49,940 nt of DNA from CAYUPI01 sp964446585 (GCA_964446585.1 CAYUPI010000043.1:1-49940); one strand, 5' to 3'; counted from the stretch's first letter, positions 25,847 through 34,867 are shown. Translations and numbers: made by a program. The notes: generated from the sequence alone by a model not told the origin.

Positions 25847-26494
25847 TCATTTCTTATCAGGCAGTTCTTTGATCCTGAGGTTGCGGTGCCGCACAGTTTT
25901 CCCATCGTCATAGTTTTGCAAGCCGATATAGCCGGTGCTGGTACGCTGTTGCGGGTCGGTCCACGTCAGGACGAGTTCCCCGTTCATCCGAACAGAATAG
26001 CTCTGACCAATGCACGTGATTCCGTATTGGTTCCACTGGCCGGGTGGACGAGTATTGGCTTTGATTGAGGCTTTGAATGGGTAGATTGAGCCGGTGCGCC
26101 AGGTCGGGTCCTTCGGATTCGGATCCCCAATTTCCATTTCATGACCCTGACGAACCGCATTCCACGGGTCGTCCCTCGGGTCAGGGAAGCGAATAAAAAC
26201 TCCCGAATCAGCAATTTCCTGTTCCTGCAGGAACTCGCCCCGCAAGACGAAATTGGTGAACTGTTTACCGGAGTACCACCACAATCCCATCCCACCTTCA
26301 CCGGTAGCGACACCATTGGTGAAGATAAATCGGCCGGGCCCGCACTGCCGCCAATGTTTGATGGCCTCGGCAGAGAACAAAGGTTCGAATCCGTCCTTTT
26401 GATCGGAAACCGCGCCGCCAGCCGAAACAGGCAGGAATATTCCGCCGCTCAAGACGATTGAAATCAGAGCAATCAAGACGTGCGGGCGGATCAT
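25847..26494 (-). CDS. DUF1080 / 3-keto-disaccharide hydrolase family protein (exported)
   Basis: 215 residues from ATG 26494, with a signal peptide (MIRPHVLIALISIVLSGGIF, cleavage near SAGGA). The jelly-roll DUF1080 fold is suggested by FEPLFSAEAIKHWRQCGPG, GGMGLWWYSGKQFTNFVLRG, SGVFIRFPDP, HEMEIGD and GYIGLQNYDDGKTVRHRNLR (the usual C-terminal RNLRIKEL). The Pfam family name is 3-keto-disaccharide hydrolase, after members that act on keto-glycosides. This is the first gene of the proposed operon and is divergent from the MFS gene; the 104-bp gap between them should hold both promoters, though none stands out. Confidence 0.87.
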   Translation of the reverse strand: MIRPHVLIALISIVLSGGIFLPVSAGGAVSDQKDGFEPLFSAEAIKHWRQCGPGRFIFTNGVATGEGGMGLWWYSGKQFTNFVLRGEFLQEQEIADSGVFIRFPDPRDDPWNAVRQGHEMEIGDPNPKDPTWRTGSIYPFKASIKANTRPPGQWNQYGITCIGQSYSVRMNGELVLTWTDPQQRTSTGYIGLQNYDDGKTVRHRNLRIKELPDKK

Positions 26495-26598
26495 ATCGAT
26501 TCTTACTGCCCTATCTGCGCGAGGGTGGGCACCAAGAAGGAGGCTGGTCAACAAATAAGACGACGGGGTTGGATTGAACGACTTTTTCGCTGCGAGTC

Positions 26599-27948
26599 AT
26601 GAGCCTTCGAGCTACATTCGCACATTTTCACGAAAATGATGATCATGAAGACAGCTGCGCGGTCCGGCCAACGCTCATGGCGACGACAAATTTGAGAGCC
26701 GACAAAGGATCCAAACTGTACAGCTATCGCTGGGTGGTGCTGGGGGTGTTCATGTTCATTAACCTTACTATCCAGATACTGTGGATTTCATACGCGCCCA
26801 TCACTGGCCCGGCTGCGCGCTTTTATCGAGTCACCGATTTGCGAATCGGGCTTCTGGCCATGACCTTCATGATTGCGTACCTGCCACTTTCCATCCCGGT
26901 CGCGTGGGCCATCGACACCTATGGATTTCGCAAAGCCGTGAGCACCGGCGCGGTCATCATGGGGATCTTCGGCGTCGCTCGTGGTTTGGCAGGAGCGAAC
27001 TACGCCTTGGTGCTGTTGAGCACGATCGGGTTGGCGATTTCGCAGCCGTTCCTGCTGAACGCCTGGACGAAGGTTCCGGCGCAATGGTTTCCGAGCGGGG
27101 AGCGCGCCACAGCCGTTGGACTGGTGACACTGTCCAATCTTTCCGGCACAGCGCTGGGGATGGTTCTGACTCCCGTCATGATTGAACACATCTCCATCCC
27201 AACTGTGCAATTAATCTACGGCAGTTTCGCCGCATTATCCGCCATTTTCTTCCTGGTCTGGGCGCGCGAACGACCGCCCACGCCGCCAGGTCCGCCCGGC
27301 CTGGAGACGCGCGCGCTAATGTTCGATGGACTGAGGCATGCCCTCAAGGTCAGAGACTTCCTCCTGTACCTGCTGGTGTCATTCATCGGCATGGGGTTGT
27401 TCAACGGAGTCAACACGTGGATCGAGAATATCATTCGACCACGCGGCTTTACACCGCCCGATGCAGGAAAACTCGGCGCCGCGATGTTGGTGGGCGGCTT
27501 CTTCGGGGCTGCGATCGTTCCGCCCTTATCCGACAAGCAATGCCGGCGCAAGAAGTTTCTGCTGTTGGGTATCGTTCTGTCGATCCCGGGTCTCCTCGGC
27601 CTGACGTTTGCCAAATCGTTCGGACTGTTGTTGGTGTCGGCTTTCGCTTTGGGATTCTTTTCGATCAGCACATTCCCTATCGGAATGCAGTATGCAGCGG
27701 AAATCACCTACCCCACGCCCGAAGGAACCTCGAATGGCATTATCCAGTTTTTCGGCCAGGCCTCGGTCGCCTTCGTTTACGTCATGGAAGCTCTTAAGAG
27801 CGCGGACGGATCGTTTACGCCGTCGCTGCTTCTCGCAGCCGGCTTGATGCTCCTCAGCGCCCTCGTTGTCAGCAGGCTGCACGATCCACCGGCGCGCGAA
27901 ACCGTAGCTCTCGCATTGGCTGAGCGTTCACCGAACCACCTCAATTAA
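26599..27948 (+). CDS. MFS transporter (FLVCR-like)
   Basis: 449-residue inner-membrane transporter with 12 hydrophobic segments. The start of TM1 (SYRWVVLGVFMFINLTIQIL) followed by WISYAPITGPAA, and the loop AWAIDTYGFRKAVSTGAV, resemble the FLVCR/DIRC2-type branch of the major facilitator superfamily. The central loop (ARERPPTPPGPPGLETRALM) separates two six-helix halves. Substrate unknown; heme, choline or organic-acid transport occur in relatives, and sugar-derivative uptake would fit the divergent operon. ATG 26599 gives an N-terminal tail; ATG 26677 is an alternative start just before the first helix. Confidence 0.85.
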   Translation: MSLRATFAHFHENDDHEDSCAVRPTLMATTNLRADKGSKLYSYRWVVLGVFMFINLTIQILWISYAPITGPAARFYRVTDLRIGLLAMTFMIAYLPLSIPVAWAIDTYGFRKAVSTGAVIMGIFGVARGLAGANYALVLLSTIGLAISQPFLLNAWTKVPAQWFPSGERATAVGLVTLSNLSGTALGMVLTPVMIEHISIPTVQLIYGSFAALSAIFFLVWARERPPTPPGPPGLETRALMFDGLRHALKVRDFLLYLLVSFIGMGLFNGVNTWIENIIRPRGFTPPDAGKLGAAMLVGGFFGAAIVPPLSDKQCRRKKFLLLGIVLSIPGLLGLTFAKSFGLLLVSAFALGFFSISTFPIGMQYAAEITYPTPEGTSNGIIQFFGQASVAFVYVMEALKSADGSFTPSLLLAAGLMLLSALVVSRLHDPPARETVALALAERSPNHLN

Positions 27949-28088
27949 CATCGGTTCGATCTTTGGGATGGCGGTTTGGAGCCTCGCGTTCCTGCGCTGG
28001 TGGGAAAGTCGGGCCCAACAACACCACCGCCCCTAACAGTGAGCCGCGCTTGCCAGGGCGAGCGCGTGCTGATATTCCGTCGTTCACG

Positions 28089-29417
28089 ATGGGTAAAATG
28101 TCGCTTCGGCTTCCGTTCCAGGGCCTTGACCACCGTACTGCCTGGCTGCGAACAATGCTTCTCGGAGCCAGCTTTTTTGGTCTGCTGACATCCATACCAT
28201 TATGGCGCAATTCCCGTGCGTATCCGATCGTTCCGTTGATGCCCTGGATTCCAATCCTGCACCCTCCCTGGGACAGATTGCTCTTCGCGGCAATGTTGCT
28301 GGCGCTGGTGCTCTCACTTTGGTTTTACCGCGGTTCGGCGATATTCTTTTTGCTGGCGAGCTTGTTTGCCTTCTGCGAGGACCAAAACCGGGGCCAGCCC
28401 TGGTTATACATGTACTGGGTCATGCTGTGGCTAACTCTGTTGCCCGACGGGATTTCGATTGCCGGTTGCCGGGTTGCAATTTCCGTCGCTTATGTCTGGG
28501 CTGGAATACAGAAGTGTAACCCGAGGTTCTTTCATGTCCAACCGGGCTGGTTCGTCAGTCCAGCCGAGCATTGGCATTGGCCCTCGAGTGCCGTCGCGCT
28601 TTTACGATGGGCTGTCGCCGCGACTCCCGTCATCGAGCTGGGCATAGGCCTCGCTTTGTGGATGCCACGCCTGCGAAGGACAGCCATTGGCGCTGTGCTA
28701 GCGATGCACTTGGCTGTTCTTTTGTTCCTGGGCCCGCTCGGCCACAACTATAACCTGGTCATCTGGCCCTGGAACCTCGCCATGATAGCCCTGGTTTGCG
28801 TATTGTTTGTGGACGACAGATTTTGGCAGAACCGGCTGGCGATTACAGCTGCGCTCGCCGCTTCGAAGCGAGATGTCCAGGCCCACGACCCCAAACGCTT
28901 TCGCCCAGCGCGGTCAGGTGCCGCCTTCCGCAAGCGTGAGCTTGCGGCATCTCCAGGACCGCGCCTCACACAAGCTTTCGGCGACCTGCGCCGCTCCAGA
29001 CCCGGATCAGCCATAATCGCGCTCTACTCTCTATTGCCAATCCTGAGCTTTTTCGGGATGTGGGATTCAGATTTCTCATTCTCGCTCTATGCTGAAAACC
29101 AAGCAGTCGCCAATGTTTTCGTCACTCAAGCCTTTCGCGATCGGCTTCCGTCACGAATGCAGGCGTACGTGAGGCGGTTCCCGCAGGACTACGATCCACA
29201 GCATCAGGGTCCCTACATTTTTGAGTTCCAACCGTGGTGCTATGATGAACTCCGCGTGCCGCCCATACCGGAGCCGCGCGCTTACCGCGCGATCTACTCT
29301 TTCCTCCGTGTTTACGCCAGGGACCGAAGCGATTTGCGGATGATCATCGGCCCTCGCTCCGGCCCGGTCTTTTTTTATGAAGCCGAAAACTGTGAGCTAC
29401 TCGCCCCAAAGCGTTAG
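28089..29417 (+). CDS. Polytopic membrane protein of unknown function (HTTM-like)
   Basis: 443 residues. At least six membrane segments lie in the first 260 residues (TMLLGASFFGLLTSIPLW, RLLFAAMLLALVLSLWFY, GSAIFFLLASLFAF, YMYWVMLWLTLL, LLRWAVAATPVIELGIGLAL, NLVIWPWNLAMIALVCVLFV). One more starts the C-terminal part (IIALYSLLPILSFFGMW), followed by a soluble domain with YDELRVPPIPEPRAYRA. The pattern with WAGIQKCNPRFF in a loop recalls HTTM/DoxX-like proteins, but I cannot assign a function. ATG 28089 or 28098 is likely. A perfect hairpin (28928-28947) lies in the coding region between the two parts and encodes FRKRELAAS. Confidence 0.6.
   Translation: MGKMSLRLPFQGLDHRTAWLRTMLLGASFFGLLTSIPLWRNSRAYPIVPLMPWIPILHPPWDRLLFAAMLLALVLSLWFYRGSAIFFLLASLFAFCEDQNRGQPWLYMYWVMLWLTLLPDGISIAGCRVAISVAYVWAGIQKCNPRFFHVQPGWFVSPAEHWHWPSSAVALLRWAVAATPVIELGIGLALWMPRLRRTAIGAVLAMHLAVLLFLGPLGHNYNLVIWPWNLAMIALVCVLFVDDRFWQNRLAITAALAASKRDVQAHDPKRFRPARSGAAFRKRELAASPGPRLTQAFGDLRRSRPGSAIIALYSLLPILSFFGMWDSDFSFSLYAENQAVANVFVTQAFRDRLPSRMQAYVRRFPQDYDPQHQGPYIFEFQPWCYDELRVPPIPEPRAYRAIYSFLRVYARDRSDLRMIIGPRSGPVFFYEAENCELLAPKR
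28928..28947. repeat. Perfect 8-bp hairpin within a coding sequence
   Basis: CCGCAAGC-GTGA-GCTTGCGG. It sits in frame in the hydrophilic stretch between two membrane parts of the 28089 protein, a place tolerant of insertions. It has the same stem length and loop as 16858-16877 read on the minus strand. Confidence 0.65.
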
Positions 29418-29437
29418 CGTTACGTTTGCGATGGGCC

Positions 29438-32400
29438 TCAGGCTCCGGTTGAATCGGGCCGTCGCAACGGTGCGATGAGCTTAATCCGCGTTCCGCCCTC
29501 GACTCCGGGACTGGCTTCGAATTCGCCGCCGATGTCTTCCATTCGCTTTCGCATATTGCGCAACCCGCTTCGGCCCTTCTGCTCGTTGCCAGCGGCAATG
29601 CCGAGGCCGTTGTCCTCAATCTCCAAGATGAAGCGGTGCGGCTCCAAGTGCAGGCGGAGCCAGGCGGAAGCAGCTTGGGAGTGTTTCACGACGTTGTTGA
29701 TGGCTTCTTTTGCGGCCAGAAACACGTTGTGCCGTAGCTCAGGCGAGATCGGAGTAGCGGGAAGTTGCGGAGGCACATCGAGGCGGTAGCGCAGGCCGGC
29801 CAGGGCCAGATATTCCTGGGCATACTTGCAAACGTAATTAATCAGGCCGTCCAGAGTGTCGTTTGATGGGTTAACGGTCCAGACGATCTCATCCAGCGAC
29901 CGAGTAGTTTCTCGGGCGGTTGAAGAAATCTGCCGCGCATGGCTTTCGACTTCCTCGGGCGCTGCTTTATCGACTTCAACCATCTCGCCCAGAAGCGCCA
30001 CCTGCGTGAGGTTCGCGCCGAGTTGATCGTGAAGATCGCGAGCGATGCGGGCGCGCTCTTTCTCCAAAGCCTCCTGTTGCCGGAATGCCGCAACCTGGCG
30101 CTGCAAGCGTTGAGTCGAAACGTAATACACCGACCCGACGATGAGGCCGAGCAGACCAAGGGTCGCCAAGGTCAAGAACCAGGTCGTCCGCCAGAACGGT
30201 GGCAAGACCGTCACGGCCAGGGCGCTTCCGGCTTCGTTCCACACTCCATCTTCGTTGCAGGCTGTCACTACAAAGCGATGGTTGCCGGGCGGCATCGTAG
30301 GGAACTGAGCAATGCGAACATTGCGGACCTCAATCCAGTTGGTCTCGCGCCGATGTCCTTCAATCTCCATGCGGTACTTAAACCGCGCCTTCTCGGGCGC
30401 GGAAAGATTGAGACTGGTATAATCAATCTCCAGACCTTCCTTGTTCGCCGGGATAGTCACCGCCACCGGCGGCAGCGCCCGGACCCTGTTCGGGTTCTGC
30501 AAGTGGCCTTGCACTCTCACGGACTCGATTCTGACCGGGGGCTGATTCGTGTTGGGGCGGATCTGGTCCGGCCGAACAAACGCCAGGCCTTTGGTGGTTG
30601 GAAACCACATGGTGCCGTCCCGCGCGGCACAGGCGGCGGGTTGCGACCCAGCGCTGCATTCACTGGTCAACAGCCCGTCGGATACTCGGTAAGGACGGCA
30701 CGGGACTGACCTGGCGACGCCGCGAGCGAAATCGTTCAGGTCTTTCCGATTCACTCGCATCAGCCCGGCGACTGAGCCGAGCCATAAGTAATGCTCGGCA
30801 TCTTCAGCCAGGTATCCGATGCGATTGCTTATCAGACCGGTGTCCGTGGAATAGCTGATCCAATTAGTTCCATCGAATCGGGCCAAACCGCTCGAGGTGC
30901 CCACCCATAAAACGTTCTCGGCGTCCACATAAAGCGCCGAGATGTTCTCCCCCGGCAGTCCGTCGGTTTTGTGAAAGGCGCTAAATCGGCCCGCTCGGAG
31001 TACGTTGAGGCCGCCCGGAGTGCCAATCCATAAGTTTCCCGCGGCGTCATCAGCCAACGCCTGGATCGCATCGGCGCATAGACCATCGCGGCGAGTGAAT
31101 TGTTTCCGCGGGCTCCAACAGATTAGGCCTTGCCCACTACCGATCCACACCTGACCCCGCCGGTCCTGGTACATCGAGGAGATCGCGGGCCAATCCGCAA
31201 TTCGTTGGAAGTTCTCGCCGCGCAGTTGAAATAATCCACCCCCCAATGTCCCCACCCAAACATTCCCGCTTCCGTCGGCCAAAACAGAGCGCACATACAA
31301 ATCGCTCAGCCCCTCGGGGCCTTTGTATTCCCGCAGAACGTTCCCGTGCCAATAATCGACCCCGCCGTTATTGATCCCGAACCACAAGCCCGCTTGTTTG
31401 TCCTCGCAAACCGAAGTGATCGGAAGGGGATGGGGTCGGTCCAACACATCGAAAACCTGCTGCTTGACCCGGTTGAGGCCGCCGTTGTCAGTCCCAACCC
31501 AAAGACTCCCTTCACGGTCCATGCAGAGCGAGAAAATGTAGGCGCTGGGTAAGTTGGTTAAATGGATAAGCTTGCCTGCGGAATCGAGCCAATAAACACC
31601 GTCGCCGTAAGTGCCGATAACCAGGTTGGTTGCTCGATCTTCGACGGCGGCGGCCACTTGCGTAAAGGCGCTCCATGGGTATGACCCAAAATCCCGCTCC
31701 ACCCGGTCCAGACGACATCGTTGCACGCGATTATTTGCCAAACGCCAATAACCTCCCGCTTTACTCGGCAGCAAAAAATCCAATTGCCCCACCGGAATAG
31801 TCATAGGCGGGACCTGCCCGACGCTGCGCAGCCAGCCATCGCGCGTCCAGACCCAAACGATCCCGGAATTATCCACCATCAGGCGACCACAGTCTTCCAG
31901 TTTCGCGTCGGGCGCCGCCGCCGCGTTCCCGTCGCGGAAACGACGCACCTGGCCATTGGCTGTGTGCAGCCAGATGCCGCCACTGCGGTCTTCGCAAATT
32001 GTGACCAGCTTACCCTCCTGGCCACCCGTTCTTTCCACGCGGCTGACCCTGCCCGCTCGATCCGTCACCAGGATGGCGGCGTCGGTGCCTATCCAGAGGT
32101 TGCCACGGCTGTCTTCGAACAACTTGATAATCTGGCTGCCTTCCAGACCTGGCGCGTTGTTCTCGTCGAAGGTCTCGAAATGGATGCCATCGAAGCGGGC
32201 GAGACCGTACGCGGTTCCGACCCAAAGATAACCATCTTGGGTCTGCAGCAGTGAGAACACGGAATTGCCCGCCAACCCTTGTTCGGACGTCCATGGAGGA
32301 TCGACGGCGAAGCGCGCCGTTCCCGGAGCTGCTGCCTCCAAACTTGTAGCCGCGGGGAGCCACAGCAAAAGCAGGGCGAGGAAAATGACGAATGAATGAC

Positions 32401-32470
32401 TAATGCCGAAATCCGCATTACCACTGCCAATCGCTACTCTTGGATTCGGATTTCGGGCTTCTTTCGTCAT
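29438..32470 (-). CDS. Sensor histidine kinase with two-propeller periplasmic sensor (reg_prop, Y_Y_Y, HisKA_3)
   Basis: 1010 residues. A signal/anchor (FVIFLALLLLWLPAATSL) is followed by a periplasmic sensor of repeated reg_prop blades (LWVGTDNGGLNRV, VWVGTLGGGLFQL, VWIGSGQGLICW, LWIGTPGGLNVL, LWVGTSSGLARFDG). A Y_Y_Y domain (~660-745: LEIDYTSLNLSAPEKARFKY) and one membrane helix (TTWFLTLATLGLLGLIVGSV) follow. The cytoplasmic part is a HisKA_3 phospho-acceptor (RIARDLHDQLGANL, His814) and an HATPase (AAKEAINNVVKHSQ; G-box EIEDNGLGI). Such sensors detect oligosaccharides in Bacteroidota/Verrucomicrobiota. The only available start, ATG 32470, lies within a dispersed repeat. No response regulator is adjacent; the one at 16038-16664 is a possible partner. 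Confidence 0.9.
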   Translation of the reverse strand: MTKEARNPNPRVAIGSGNADFGISHSFVIFLALLLLWLPAATSLEAAAPGTARFAVDPPWTSEQGLAGNSVFSLLQTQDGYLWVGTAYGLARFDGIHFETFDENNAPGLEGSQIIKLFEDSRGNLWIGTDAAILVTDRAGRVSRVERTGGQEGKLVTICEDRSGGIWLHTANGQVRRFRDGNAAAAPDAKLEDCGRLMVDNSGIVWVWTRDGWLRSVGQVPPMTIPVGQLDFLLPSKAGGYWRLANNRVQRCRLDRVERDFGSYPWSAFTQVAAAVEDRATNLVIGTYGDGVYWLDSAGKLIHLTNLPSAYIFSLCMDREGSLWVGTDNGGLNRVKQQVFDVLDRPHPLPITSVCEDKQAGLWFGINNGGVDYWHGNVLREYKGPEGLSDLYVRSVLADGSGNVWVGTLGGGLFQLRGENFQRIADWPAISSMYQDRRGQVWIGSGQGLICWSPRKQFTRRDGLCADAIQALADDAAGNLWIGTPGGLNVLRAGRFSAFHKTDGLPGENISALYVDAENVLWVGTSSGLARFDGTNWISYSTDTGLISNRIGYLAEDAEHYLWLGSVAGLMRVNRKDLNDFARGVARSVPCRPYRVSDGLLTSECSAGSQPAACAARDGTMWFPTTKGLAFVRPDQIRPNTNQPPVRIESVRVQGHLQNPNRVRALPPVAVTIPANKEGLEIDYTSLNLSAPEKARFKYRMEIEGHRRETNWIEVRNVRIAQFPTMPPGNHRFVVTACNEDGVWNEAGSALAVTVLPPFWRTTWFLTLATLGLLGLIVGSVYYVSTQRLQRQVAAFRQQEALEKERARIARDLHDQLGANLTQVALLGEMVEVDKAAPEEVESHARQISSTARETTRSLDEIVWTVNPSNDTLDGLINYVCKYAQEYLALAGLRYRLDVPPQLPATPISPELRHNVFLAAKEAINNVVKHSQAASAWLRLHLEPHRFILEIEDNGLGIAAGNEQKGRSGLRNMRKRMEDIGGEFEASPGVEGGTRIKLIAPLRRPDSTGA

Positions 32471-32490
32471 TCGTCATTCGACATTCGTCG
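32381..32490. repeat. Inverted dispersed repeat (GAATGACGAATGAC type) at the kinase start
   Basis: The left arm (32381-32416, AATGACGAATGAATGAC then GCCGAAATCCG) and right arm (32447-32487) are approximate reverse complements. The right arm contains CGGATTTCGGGCTT and TTCGTCATTCGTCATTCG. The loop is about 30 nt. The element covers the sensor kinase start codon and the first ~25 codons and most of the gap to the NIPSNAP gene. Confidence 0.6.
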
Positions 32491-32509
32491 TTTGCCCCCG
32501 CCGGACCGA

Positions 32510-33340
32510 TCAGATCTGCGAGTATGAAGTAGGGACCAAAAACCGATTGATGATTTTTGACACTGTGTCCGCGTATTGCGGATCATTTCTGAGCTTGTTC
32601 CAGGTCGGGTGCTTTCCGAACGCGCCCCAATGCTTCGAGTGGGAGTCCGGCTCTTCGGCCGAAACCATATAGGTCAGGTGCGGCAAGCCAGGGCCGATCA
32701 ACGCCTGGCCATAAAAGATCGGGCCGAGGCCAACCTCGTGCATAACGTCGATCTCGCCGGAGTTGAACATCTCGACCTTCTTCGCAGCTTTGAGTTCGCT
32801 GTAGCTCTCGTAAGTGCGCATTTCGAACGTGCGCGGCTTTTTATCACGCGAGTACGCAGGCTGCTCGAGCTTCGGCATGCCTGCAAAGGCCAGCATCAGC
32901 CAGCTATCAATTCTCTCAAACGCCGGATTATCTTTGGGAAGATTCAAATAGTCCGTGCCGTCTTTCATATATTGCTCATCCATGCTCAGATGGGAGGCTG
33001 ACGTGGCCCAGGCTTCTGCGGAGGTGTACGGAAGGAGCACGAAGAGCGTGTTTGGATCTCGGACCTCGGTGCTCGCAGGCTTGCCGGAACGCTCCTGCTG
33101 GATAAAGACGCCGATTGGCTTGCTCCCCAAACGATTCCATGCAGGAATTGCAACCTTTTCCAGGTAGGTATCCAGTAAGGTGCGACCGGCGTCGCTCCTA
33201 AGCCGATAGGCGCGGAGTTCGTAATACTCCTGGTTGCCGGCCGCACGATTCTCGGCCGCTATAGAACTCAACTCGTGCATTACCACTGCGGCTACGCCGG
33301 ATGCGGCCACTGAACTTTTGATAAAATCTCGTCGTTTCAT
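32510..33340 (-). CDS. NIPSNAP-family protein with Tat-like signal
   Basis: 276 residues. A twin-arginine-type leader (KRRDFIKSSVAASGVAAVVM) precedes two NIPSNAP-type ferredoxin-like alpha/beta domains. The first begins YYELRAYRLRSDAGRTLLD and the second FEMRTYESYSELKAAKKVEM, with the family's E-L/M-R-x-Y motif in each. The C-terminus contains LTYMVSAEEPDSHSKHWGAF. NIPSNAP proteins have no established biochemical role; they are common in these phyla with Tat leaders. It is divergent from the Gfo/Idh/MocA gene at 33467, and 40 bp upstream of the sensor kinase. Confidence 0.82.
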   Translation of the reverse strand: MKRRDFIKSSVAASGVAAVVMHELSSIAAENRAAGNQEYYELRAYRLRSDAGRTLLDTYLEKVAIPAWNRLGSKPIGVFIQQERSGKPASTEVRDPNTLFVLLPYTSAEAWATSASHLSMDEQYMKDGTDYLNLPKDNPAFERIDSWLMLAFAGMPKLEQPAYSRDKKPRTFEMRTYESYSELKAAKKVEMFNSGEIDVMHEVGLGPIFYGQALIGPGLPHLTYMVSAEEPDSHSKHWGAFGKHPTWNKLRNDPQYADTVSKIINRFLVPTSYSQI

Positions 33341-33354
33341 TTTTTCCTGGGTTG

Positions 33355-33374
33355 AGGACGGACATTGCCGTCCT
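33355..33374. repeat. Short palindrome between divergent genes
   Basis: AGGACGG-ACATTG-CCGTCCT, a 7-bp stem with a 6-nt loop. It lies 14 bp upstream of the NIPSNAP gene, in the 126-bp divergent gap. It could be an operator or a dispersed palindrome; nothing in the window distinguishes these. Confidence 0.35.
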
Positions 33375-33466
33375 GAGTTGCTTCAGCGAAGGAGGATTAG
33401 CGGTTTTCTCTTGAAAAGGAAATCTTGAATTGACTTCCGGTTGAAGGCGTCTCAAGCATTGACATT

Positions 33467-34867
33467 ATGAACGAATCTTCGAATAGCCTCACTACCCGTC
33501 GCGATTTCATCAAGACCACCGGCCGAATCGCCGCCGCCTCAGCGCTGGCGGGAGTAGCCGTCCCCCCTGTGCATGCCGCAGGCAGCGATCTCATTCAGGT
33601 TGCTTTGATTGGGTGCGGCGGCCGTGGCACCGGCGCCGCCGACAACGCGTTGTCCACAAGCAAGCAGGGACCAGTCAAGCTCGTGGCCATGGCGGATGTC
33701 TTCCATGACAAGCTCCGCGGCAGCTATGACACACTGAAACGCAAGTGCGGCGATAAAGTCGATGTGCCCGAGGATCGCAAGTTCATCGGTTTTGACGGCT
33801 ACAAAAAGGCCATGGACTGTCTAAAGACCGGCGACGTTGCGATCTTCACCACTCCGCTGGCCTTTCGGTGGGTGAACTTTGAGTACGCAATTCAAAAAAG
33901 ACTAAACGTCTTCATGGAAAAACCGATTACCGCAGATGGCCCCACCTCCCGGCGGATGCTCAAGCTGGCGGAGGAAGCCTCGGCCAAGAACCTCAAAGTA
34001 GGCGTCGGTTTGATGTCCCGTCACGCGCGGCATCTGCAGGAGCTACAAAAGCGAATTCAAGGAGGAGAAATCGGCGACGTGATTCTCTTGCGCGGATACC
34101 GAATGCACGGGCCGGTGGGCTCTGCATTCTCGACCAGGTGGCCGGGCGAGCCGAGTGAATTGCTTTGGCAGATTCGGCGTTTCCATAGCTTTCTCTGGGC
34201 CAGCGGAGGCTGCTTCAATGACTTTTACATCCACCATGTGGATCACCTCTGCTGGATGAAGAATGATTGGCCCGTAAAGGCGCAGGCACTGGGCGGTCGA
34301 CACTTTAAAACCGACCCGGAAGGCGCGCCCTATGTCGATCAGAATTTCGATTCTTATTCAGTCGAATACACTTTTGCTGATGGGTCGAAGATGTATATGG
34401 ACGGCCGATGCATCAACGGATGCAACGACATTTACTCCAGTTATGCGCACGGCAGCAAAGGCATGGCGGTCGTTTCCAAAGCTAATGATTGCGGGGCTCC
34501 CTCGAGGATTTTCAAAGGCCAGGCATTGCAGGGCTCGAACGTGCAATGGACCTCCAAAGAGCCACCGGGTGAGATGGATCCTTATACCAATGAATGGAAC
34601 GATCTCATGGACGCCATTCGCAACAATAAGCCGTACAATGAAGCCGAACGGGGCGTCAAAGCCAGCGTGGTGTCGAACATGGGCAGGTTCGCCGCGCATA
34701 CCGGACAGGAAATCACGTTCGAGGAGATGCTCAACCACGAGCATGAGTACGCGCCGGGCGTGGATAAATTCACGATGGACTCCCCTGCCCCGCTCCGAGC
34801 CGACAGAGATGGGAAGTATCCAATTCCAATGCCGGGTATCGTCAAGGACCGCGAATATAAGGTTTGA
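33467..34867 (+). CDS. Tat-exported Gfo/Idh/MocA-family oxidoreductase
   Basis: 466 residues. A Tat signal (TTRRDFIKTTGRIAAASALA) leads into a Rossmann domain (IQVALIGCGGRGTGAADNAL), the EKP motif (151-153, NVFMEKPITADGPTS) and a C-terminal domain with GGCFNDFYIHHVDHLCWMKN, where the His residues are candidate active-site groups. It probably oxidises or reduces a sugar or polyol outside the cytoplasm. It is only moderately similar to the homologue at 24628 and clearly longer. The neighbours are NIPSNAP (divergent) and a glycosidase-like gene 180 bp downstream, so a polysaccharide-related role is likely. Confidence 0.9.
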   Translation: MNESSNSLTTRRDFIKTTGRIAAASALAGVAVPPVHAAGSDLIQVALIGCGGRGTGAADNALSTSKQGPVKLVAMADVFHDKLRGSYDTLKRKCGDKVDVPEDRKFIGFDGYKKAMDCLKTGDVAIFTTPLAFRWVNFEYAIQKRLNVFMEKPITADGPTSRRMLKLAEEASAKNLKVGVGLMSRHARHLQELQKRIQGGEIGDVILLRGYRMHGPVGSAFSTRWPGEPSELLWQIRRFHSFLWASGGCFNDFYIHHVDHLCWMKNDWPVKAQALGGRHFKTDPEGAPYVDQNFDSYSVEYTFADGSKMYMDGRCINGCNDIYSSYAHGSKGMAVVSKANDCGAPSRIFKGQALQGSNVQWTSKEPPGEMDPYTNEWNDLMDAIRNNKPYNEAERGVKASVVSNMGRFAAHTGQEITFEEMLNHEHEYAPGVDKFTMDSPAPLRADRDGKYPIPMPGIVKDREYKV

